Source of the DNA: Oscillospiraceae bacterium
GTDB lineage: Bacteria; Bacillota; Clostridia; Oscillospirales; Acutalibacteraceae
Assembly (NCBI GenBank): GCA_022508705.1
Contig: JAFLUO010000093.1
Coordinates: 1-6,555, forward strand
Direction of reading: 5' to 3'
DNA length: 6,555 nucleotides
Each line of letters begins with the position of its first letter. Position 1 is the stretch's first letter. Positions 1-4,880 of the stretch are shown in pieces. The notes under the pieces were generated by a model. That model had not been told where the DNA came from. It made no database searches and saw only the letters and a program-made list of their open reading frames with translations. The position numbers and the translations under genes are program-made.

Positions 1-819
1 AAGAGTAGCATATGCCTCTTTTGAAATGAAGTTTGTAAAGTTCTTCTTTTGCTTCGGATCAAGTCCCTGATAAACAGTAATGTCTTCATCAGTCCATTTT
101 TTCTCTGAAATAGCTTCATCAATAAGGCTGTTGAGGATTGGAACGGGAAGTGAATCGGGCTTATTAAGAGCGCTGTCAATTGTAATTGATTTAATCTTTG
201 CAAGCTCGTCGTCTGAAATATCTTCTTTGTTTAAATATTCAGGGCTCATAGCGGCAACCTGCATTGCAACGTTCTTGCCCATTGCTGCAAATTCGGGTTT
301 TGCGGCAGTTGCATCATCCGTGTCAAAAGCAACCATAACGCCTACCGTTCCGCCTGCGTGAATATAAGTTGCAACATGACCTTCAATGCGTGTGAAACGG
401 CGAACCTTCATATTTTCACGAAGAGCAAGGAAAACTTCCTGAACTGCTTCTTCAACAGTAACGTCTCCGCCTGAAACTTTTGTAGCAAGAAGAGCGTCAA
501 CATCAGCAGGATTTGCATCAACAACTGTTTTAACAACAGTGTTTGCAAGGTTTACGAAAGGCTCACCCTTAGCAACAAAGTCTGTTTCGCAGTTAATTTC
601 AACAAGTGCGCCGCACTTATCGTTGCTGTATGCTGCAACAACGCCTTCAGCAGCAACTCTGCTTGCTTTTTTAGCAGCAGATGCAAGACCTTTTTCTCTT
701 AAAATATCAATAGCCTTGTCCATGTCACCGTCTGACTCAACAAGAGCTTTTTTACAATCCATCATACCAACGCCGGTCTTTTCACGAAGAGCCTGAACGT
801 CTTTAGCTGTAAATGCCAT
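1..819 (-). CDS. tsf: Elongation factor Ts (3' end cut by window edge)
   Basis: EF-Ts is the cytosolic nucleotide exchange factor that removes GDP from EF-Tu during translation elongation. The frame is open from the ATG at 819-817 to the window edge, giving 273 residues with no stop. The N-terminal UBA-like domain is clear: LREKTGVGMMDCKKAL at about residues 11-26, then an AAKKA helix. The EF-Tu contact motif TDFVA is at 79-83, with Asp80 and Phe81 matching the E. coli residues that enter EF-Tu. The core continues with GGTVGVMV (about 156-163) and AMQVAAMSPEYL (about 185-196). A GGAGG site at 828-832, 8 nt from the ATG, supports this start. It follows rpsB by 70 nt, the usual order. Oddly, the region after residue 200 does not show the usual KPxxIxxKxVxGRxxKF block by residue 273, although E. 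coli EF-Ts is 283 residues in total. The identity is secure; the C-terminal architecture is not. Confidence 0.96.
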   Translation of the reverse strand, partial: MAFTAKDVQALREKTGVGMMDCKKALVESDGDMDKAIDILREKGLASAAKKASRVAAEGVVAAYSNDKCGALVEINCETDFVAKGEPFVNLANTVVKTVVDANPADVDALLATKVSGGDVTVEEAVQEVFLALRENMKVRRFTRIEGHVATYIHAGGTVGVMVAFDTDDATAAKPEFAAMGKNVAMQVAAMSPEYLNKEDISDDELAKIKSITIDSALNKPDSLPVPILNSLIDEAISEKKWTDEDITVYQGLDPKQKKNFTNFISKEAYATL

Positions 820-846
820 AAATATTACCTCCAATATTTAAAAGTA

Positions 847-874
847 TAGCCCGTAACAAATGCGAAACGGGCTA
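847..874 (-). promoter_or_regulatory. Hairpin between rpsB and tsf
   Basis: TAGCCCGT and ACGGGCTA form a perfect 8-bp stem (847-854 with 867-874) around a 12-nt loop. It begins 15 nt after the rpsB stop and ends 14 nt before the tsf GGAGG site. In the transcript the sequence after it is AT-rich (ATACTTTAAATATT) but has no uninterrupted U tract, so it is at best a leaky terminator. Inference: it may stabilise the rpsB message or tune tsf expression relative to rpsB. Confidence 0.5.
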
Positions 875-889
875 ATTAAGATTTTGTTA

Positions 890-1636
890 TTATTCAGCAA
901 CAGCAACTTCTTCTGCCACAGCCTCAGCCTCTTCTTCAGCGGCTGCGCCTGCTTCACCCTGTCTGCCTTCGATAACTGCATCAGCCATAGCGCCTGCAAT
1001 AAGCTTTACTGCACGGATAGCGTCGTCGTTACCGGGAATAACGTAATCAACATCATCAGGATCGCAGTTTGTGTCAACAATAGCGATAACCGGAATGCCG
1101 AGTTTCTTTGCTTCAAGAACTGCAATCTTCTCTTTTCTCGGGTCAACAACGAACAATGCAGCGGGCTGCTTCTTCATTTCTGTAATGCCGCCGATGAACT
1201 TTTCAAGCTTTTCAATCTCAAGCTCATACTTAGCAACTTCCTTCTTGGGAAGAAGATCAAAAGTACCGTCCTCCTGCATAGCCTTGAGCTGAGCAAGTCT
1301 CTTAATTCTCTGCTTAATTGTTGTAAAGTTTGTAAGCATACCGCCGAGCCAACGAGCATTTACGAAAGGCATTCCGCAACGGATTGCTTCTTCTTTAACT
1401 GAAGACTGAGCCTGCTTCTTTGTACCTACGAAAAGGATTTCATCGCCGTTTTCTGCGATTTCCCTTACAACCTGGTAAGCTTCCTCCAGCTTCTTAACTG
1501 TTTTCTGGAGATCGATAATATAAATACCGTTTCTCTCCGTAAAGATGTACTCTGCCATTTTGGGGTTCCATCTTCTTGTCTGGTGACCGAAGTGAACGCC
1601 GGCTTCGAGTAACTGTTTCATTGATACTACTGACAT
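890..1636 (-). CDS. rpsB: 30S ribosomal protein S2
   Basis: S2 is a protein of the small ribosomal subunit, located between the head and body of the 30S particle and needed for S1 association in many bacteria. The 248-residue product is about the normal length. It carries family signatures: VHFGHQTRRWNPKM at about 14-27, IYIIDLQKT at 38-46, ILFVGTKKQAQ at 67-77, ARWLGGMLTNF at 94-104, and the later ALFVVDPRKE and VIAIVDTNCDPDDVDYVIPGNDDA segments. The last 22 residues (227-248) are a low-complexity tail made mainly of Ala, Glu and Val. The ATG at 1636 is preceded by a full AGGAGG at 1645-1650, 8 nt away, and the family N-terminus (xxMKQLLEAGVHFGH) fits it. It is the first gene of the rpsB-tsf operon, with its own promoter and leader. 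Confidence 0.98.
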   Translation of the reverse strand: MSVVSMKQLLEAGVHFGHQTRRWNPKMAEYIFTERNGIYIIDLQKTVKKLEEAYQVVREIAENGDEILFVGTKKQAQSSVKEEAIRCGMPFVNARWLGGMLTNFTTIKQRIKRLAQLKAMQEDGTFDLLPKKEVAKYELEIEKLEKFIGGITEMKKQPAALFVVDPRKEKIAVLEAKKLGIPVIAIVDTNCDPDDVDYVIPGNDDAIRAVKLIAGAMADAVIEGRQGEAGAAAEEEAEAVAEEVAVAE

Positions 1637-1733
1637 GTGTTTTTCCTCCTTATTTTATCCTCTGCACGGGTCAATTCCTGTTCGGGACACAGCAGTGCAA
1701 TTCCGAACAAAATCGCCGCACATGCGAATTGCT
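1637..1733 (-). promoter_or_regulatory. Structured 5' leader of rpsB
   Basis: From the predicted transcription start (about 1733-1732) to the rpsB ATG there are about 97 nt. TGTTCGG and CCGAACA can form a 7-bp stem (1703-1709 with 1679-1685). GCAATTC (1726-1732) is the reverse complement of GAATTGC (1698-1704), and TGCAC (1697-1701) of GTGCA (1663-1667). These pairings are partly exclusive, because the GAATTGC arm overlaps the TGTTCGG stem. Leaders of r-protein operons are often bound by a protein from the operon as feedback control; S2 does this in gammaproteobacteria. That this leader does so is inference. Confidence 0.4.
1655..1723 (-). CDS. Possible 22-codon leader ORF ahead of rpsB
   Basis: An ATG at 1723-1721 opens a 22-residue frame that begins MCGDFVRNC, ends GIDPCRG, and stops at TAA (1657-1655). 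It contains three cysteines. The stop lies 4 nt before the AGGAGG of rpsB, and the start lies only about 10 nt after the predicted transcription start. No Shine-Dalgarno sequence precedes the ATG, so initiation would have to be near-leaderless or weak. A frame of this length can easily arise by chance, and it covers the same bases as the proposed RNA stems. I list it as a candidate only. Confidence 0.15.
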   Translation of the reverse strand: MCGDFVRNCTAVSRTGIDPCRG

Positions 1734-1738
1734 GAAAG

Positions 1739-1767
1739 ATTATAGCATATAAAAAATGCAATTGCAA
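1739..1767 (-). promoter_or_regulatory. Sigma-A promoter with extended -10, for rpsB-tsf
   Basis: On the minus strand there is a -35 box TTGCAA (1767-1762), a 17-bp spacer, and a perfect -10 box TATAAT (1744-1739). TGC just upstream of the -10 makes an extended -10. The expected start of transcription is near 1733-1732. The position, in the gap between the DUF3006 gene and rpsB, fits a strong separate promoter for the translation operon. Confidence 0.85.
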
Positions 1768-1781
1768 GGTTTTTTTATATG
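1746..1781 (-). terminator. Perfect 11-bp inverted repeat; candidate terminator of the upstream operon
   Basis: CATATAAAAAA and TTTTTTATATG form a perfect 11-bp inverted repeat (1771-1781 with 1746-1756) around a 14-nt loop. The repeat starts 4 nt after the TAA of the DUF3006 gene. The loop contains the palindrome TGCAATTGCA (1757-1766), which overlaps the -35 box. In the transcript the 3' arm begins with six U, as in an intrinsic terminator, but the stem is nearly all A-U pairs, so termination would be weak. The same bases hold the rpsB promoter spacer, so an operator is an alternative reading. Confidence 0.4.
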
Positions 1782-1785
1782 TTTT

Positions 1786-2010
1786 TTAGCCGAAAATATC
1801 ATTTTGCAGGCTTAATAACCGTTTTTTTCGCTCTTCTTCTGCCTTAAAATCATGAATAAAGATGCCGTCATCATTTTTTACTAATATATTCCCCTCTTTT
1901 ACATCAGAGGGCAAGTGAGAAAAGGGCACTTCATTAAAAGTTCCGTCTGGAAATTCAATTACGGCTACTCCCTCTTCAATTCTACTTACAGAATAAAATT
2001 CACTGTTCAT
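1786..2010 (-). CDS. DUF3006 family small protein
   Basis: A 74-residue acidic soluble protein with no signal peptide or membrane segment. Its pattern matches DUF3006 as I know the family: an N-terminal VSRIEEGVAVIEFPDG beta stretch (about 8-23), then EVPFSHLPSDVKEGNIL (about 27-43), then a charged helix rich in Glu, Lys and Arg (about 56-74) ending in DIFG. Its molecular function is unknown. Its ATG lies inside the end of the upstream hydrolase gene (11-nt overlap, ATGAACAGTGA), which suggests translational coupling. A GGAGG lies at 2023-2027, but 12 nt from the ATG, longer than the optimum, so coupling may matter. Inference: DUF3006 genes commonly sit next to ComEC-like hydrolases, so it may act with that protein. 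Family assignment is by pattern recognition and is fairly sure. Confidence 0.85.
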   Translation of the reverse strand: MNSEFYSVSRIEEGVAVIEFPDGTFNEVPFSHLPSDVKEGNILVKNDDGIFIHDFKAEEERKKRLLSLQNDIFG

Positions 2011-3001
2011 AAGTTTTTACAACCTCCGAATTATCAAGAACGGTTATGTTTTTGCCGTCACTTTTCACACAAAGAGTGTTGAATTGATATGTAATGTATG
2101 TGTCAATTCCTGCATTTTGGAGAGTTTCAAGGGTTTCTTTGTGAGGGTGACCGTAGGAATTTTCTGCTCCGCAGGAAATAATTGCAACTTTAGGCGATAC
2201 CGCATTGATATATTTCTTTGAAGAAGACGTTTTACTGCCGTGATGACCGACTTTAATTACATCTGCCGAAATGTCTGCGCCGCTTGAAAGAATGGCTGAT
2301 TCAACTTTCTTTTCAGCATCTCCCTGAAAAAGGAAAGAAGTTGAACCGAAAGTGATTTTAGTCACGGCTGACATATTGTTTATGTTTGAATCTTGATTTA
2401 AAGGTGCTAATATCGTGCATTTTGCCTCACCTATATCAAAAGTATAATTCGGTTCTGCCGCAATAGCGTGTACCTGTTTTTCTTTAATTGTATTCAATAA
2501 ATTCTCATAAGCACGGGTAGTAACCATATTTACCTCGCTGAGCTTTGGCATAATAATGTTAGTTACCTCGTAATTTTCAAGAATCGTTACAGCGCCGCCC
2601 ATATGGTCGTCATGCTGATGAGTAATGATAAGATAATCAATTTTGCTAATACCTAAGGACTGCAAAGCCTCTCTGATTTTTACCGTTTGGTCGGGCGTAC
2701 CCGTGTCAATCATTAAAACTTCTCCGCCGTTGCAAATAATTGAACAGTCGCTTTGGTCTACATTAAGATAATAAACCGCAAGCTCTGAATCAAGAGTCAC
2801 TGGGTAGTTTTCCACTAAATCCGCATTATTATATGCGTTTTTCCAAGCGTCGCCGTTTTTGCGGTCAAGAAATTCAACGGTAACTGCAAATATTATAACA
2901 AGGAGTATTATGGAAACGGTAATAAATCTTTTCATATTACCTTTCGGCAAATATGCGTTAGGATTACTTTTTCCGCTTTTGTAAACCTTTTTGTCTGCCA
3001 T
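2000..3001 (-). CDS. Membrane-anchored ComEC/Rec2-like metallo-beta-lactamase fold hydrolase
   Basis: A 333-residue protein with a Lys-rich cytosolic start, one membrane helix at about 26-42 (ITVSIILLVIIFAVTV), and an outward metallo-beta-lactamase domain. The domain opens with VYYLNVDQSDCSIICNGG and VLMIDTGT. Metal-binding residues are intact: HxHxDH at His128, His130, Asp132, His133; Asp228 in FQGDAE; His253/His254 in VGHHGSKTSSS; and GHPH at 284-287. The VGHHGSK and NSYGHPH segments are typical of the C-terminal domain of ComEC/Rec2 DNA-uptake proteins. Here that domain stands alone without the ComEC channel. The substrate is unknown; nucleic acid or another phosphodiester is plausible by homology. 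The ATG at 3001 has an imperfect AAGGGGGT site (GGGGG at 3011-3015, 9 nt away) and overlaps the ygiQ gene by 38 nt. Met23 (ATG at 2935) is an alternative start just before the membrane helix. Family is sure; function is open. Confidence 0.9.
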   Translation of the reverse strand: MADKKVYKSGKSNPNAYLPKGNMKRFITVSIILLVIIFAVTVEFLDRKNGDAWKNAYNNADLVENYPVTLDSELAVYYLNVDQSDCSIICNGGEVLMIDTGTPDQTVKIREALQSLGISKIDYLIITHQHDDHMGGAVTILENYEVTNIIMPKLSEVNMVTTRAYENLLNTIKEKQVHAIAAEPNYTFDIGEAKCTILAPLNQDSNINNMSAVTKITFGSTSFLFQGDAEKKVESAILSSGADISADVIKVGHHGSKTSSSKKYINAVSPKVAIISCGAENSYGHPHKETLETLQNAGIDTYITYQFNTLCVKSDGKNITVLDNSEVVKTYEQ

Positions 3002-4880
3002 TCTTCTGTACCCCCTTTTTCATATTTCCACCGTGTGATTTCTTAATATTCTTTCCGTCGTTTCTGAATTTAGCAATATCTGCACCTTTAGGTGCTATTA
3101 AACACTTATCACCGTGACCGATAAGATCTGTTCTGCCCGTACGCTTCAGCGCCTCAATTACCAAATCATAATTTTTAGGATTAAAATACTGCATAATTGC
3201 GCGTTGCATTGCTTTGTCGTGGGAATCTTTAGCAACATATACAGGTTCTAAAGTATAAGGGTCAATCTCCGTATAGTACATTGCAGTCGAAATCGTACCA
3301 GGCGTCGGATAAAAGTCCTGCACCTGTTCAGGATGTAAATGCTCAGATTTAATAAACTCCGCAAGACTGACTGCATCTTTAAGCGTAGCCCCGGGGTGAG
3401 AAGACATAAGATAAGGAACTAAATACTGCTCTTTACCAATTGATTTTGTGTATTTAAAATACTTTTTAGAAAACTCTTTATAAGCCTCAATATGCGGTTT
3501 GCCCATTTTATCAAGCACTGCCGCAGAACAATGCTCAGGCGCAACCTTTAACTGACCGCTAACGTGATGCTCAACAAGCTCTTTAAAAAATGCGTCATTT
3601 TTATCACTTAAAAGGTAATCGAAACGAATCCCCGATCTTATAAACACCTTTTTAACCTTCGGAGTTGCTCGCAGTTCTCGTAAAATATCTAAATATTCTT
3701 CGTGTGTCGATATAAGCTTTTTGCAAGGAGTGGGCGCAAGGCATTTTTTCCCTTTGCATAGACCGTTTTTTTCCTGAGAATCGCAAGACGGTCTTCTAAA
3801 ATTTGCAGTAGGGCCGCCAACGTCGTGAATATATCCTTTAAAATTCGGAAGAGTTGTCAAAAGCTTCGCTTCCTTGATTATTGATTCACGGCTTCGTGAC
3901 GTTACATATCTTCCCTGGTGAAAAGCAATAGAGCAAAAATTGCAAGCGCCGAAGCAACCTCTGTTATGAGTAATTGAAAATTCAACCTCAATAAGCCCCG
4001 GAACGCCGCCTGCCTCGTGATACTTCGGGTGATAAGTTCTTGTATACGGCAAATCGTAAATTTTATCAAGATCTTCCGTTGTAAGCGGTTCCATTGGTGG
4101 ATTTTGCACAAGCATCATTTTACCGTGGCGTTGTTTCAGCATTTTTCCACGGATATGATCCTGTTCGTCCTGCTGTAAACGGCAGGAAATTGCATATTCC
4201 TTTTTTGAAGATGAAACATTTTCAAAGGACGGGCACTCCACACCGCCGAAAGGTGTTTTTTCAACGGGAACTGAATAGCAAGTACCTTTAATATCGGTTA
4301 AATCGGATATTTTTTCGCCGTTATTAAGCCTATTTGCTATCTGAACAGTTTGTTTTTCGCCCATTCCAAAAGAAATGATATCTGCGCCGGAGTCAAAAAG
4401 AATAGACGGGCGTATTTTGTCATCCCAATAATCGTAATGGGCAAATCTTCTGAGACTTGCTTCAAGACCGCCTATAATTATCGGAATATCACCGTAAATC
4501 TCACGGATTTTTTGTGAATACACCTTAACTGCTCTGTCCGGGCGCAAACCCACTTTTCCGCCGGGTGAATAAGCGTCACTGCTTCTTTTTCGCTTCGCAA
4601 CGGTGTAATGCGCAACCATAGAGTCAATGTTACCCGAAGAAACAAAAAATCCAAGTCTCGGTTTGCCGAAAACGGTAAAGTCGCTGTTATTGTGCCAATC
4701 CGGCTGAGCGATAAGACCTACTTTATAGCCCGCGTTTTCAAGAACTCTCGTTATAATTGACGGACCGAAGCTTGGGTGGTCAACATATGCATCACCAGAC
4801 ACATACACAAAATCAACCGAATCCCAACCGCGTTCAGTCATATCTTTAAAAGACACGGGCAGAAAGGAATTGTTAATCAT
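2964..4880 (-). CDS. ygiQ: YgiQ family (UPF0313) radical SAM protein
   Basis: A 638-residue radical SAM enzyme of unknown reaction. The N-terminal part matches the YgiQ-specific domain: FLPVSFKDMTERGWDSVDFV, GDAYVDHPSFG, GLIAQPDW, PIIIGGLEASLRRFAHYDYW. The radical SAM core has CFGACNFC with Cys309, Cys313 and Cys316 (CxxxCxxC), which bind the 4Fe-4S cluster, followed by GGPTANF, KVAPEH and FYPTPGTISTAMYYT. A second four-Cys set, C-x8-C-x4-C-x5-C at 366, 375, 380 and 386, may hold another metal site. The C-terminus is a Lys-rich tail. I chose the ATG at 4880, not the one at 4931: GGAG at 4887-4890 is 6 nt before it, it gives an 8-nt overlap with the upstream gene, and the extra 17 residues do not look like the family. 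The last 12 codons and the stop overlap the next gene. Family is sure; the biological role is not known to me. Confidence 0.95.
   Translation of the reverse strand: MINNSFLPVSFKDMTERGWDSVDFVYVSGDAYVDHPSFGPSIITRVLENAGYKVGLIAQPDWHNNSDFTVFGKPRLGFFVSSGNIDSMVAHYTVAKRKRSSDAYSPGGKVGLRPDRAVKVYSQKIREIYGDIPIIIGGLEASLRRFAHYDYWDDKIRPSILFDSGADIISFGMGEKQTVQIANRLNNGEKISDLTDIKGTCYSVPVEKTPFGGVECPSFENVSSSKKEYAISCRLQQDEQDHIRGKMLKQRHGKMMLVQNPPMEPLTTEDLDKIYDLPYTRTYHPKYHEAGGVPGLIEVEFSITHNRGCFGACNFCSIAFHQGRYVTSRSRESIIKEAKLLTTLPNFKGYIHDVGGPTANFRRPSCDSQEKNGLCKGKKCLAPTPCKKLISTHEEYLDILRELRATPKVKKVFIRSGIRFDYLLSDKNDAFFKELVEHHVSGQLKVAPEHCSAAVLDKMGKPHIEAYKEFSKKYFKYTKSIGKEQYLVPYLMSSHPGATLKDAVSLAEFIKSEHLHPEQVQDFYPTPGTISTAMYYTEIDPYTLEPVYVAKDSHDKAMQRAIMQYFNPKNYDLVIEALKRTGRTDLIGHGDKCLIAPKGADIAKFRNDGKNIKKSHGGNMKKGVQKNGRQKGLQKRKK

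Noticed and set aside
860..1402. Long plus-strand ORF (180 codons) opposite rpsB
   Set aside because: It is antisense to a certain rpsB, has no recognisable domain, and its composition (Ser, Leu, Asn, Cys) is what the reverse strand of a ribosomal protein gene gives.
1757..1766. Palindrome TGCAATTGCA as a stand-alone regulator site
   Set aside because: A ten-base palindrome in an AT-rich promoter is not enough evidence on its own. I report it only as part of the larger inverted repeat.
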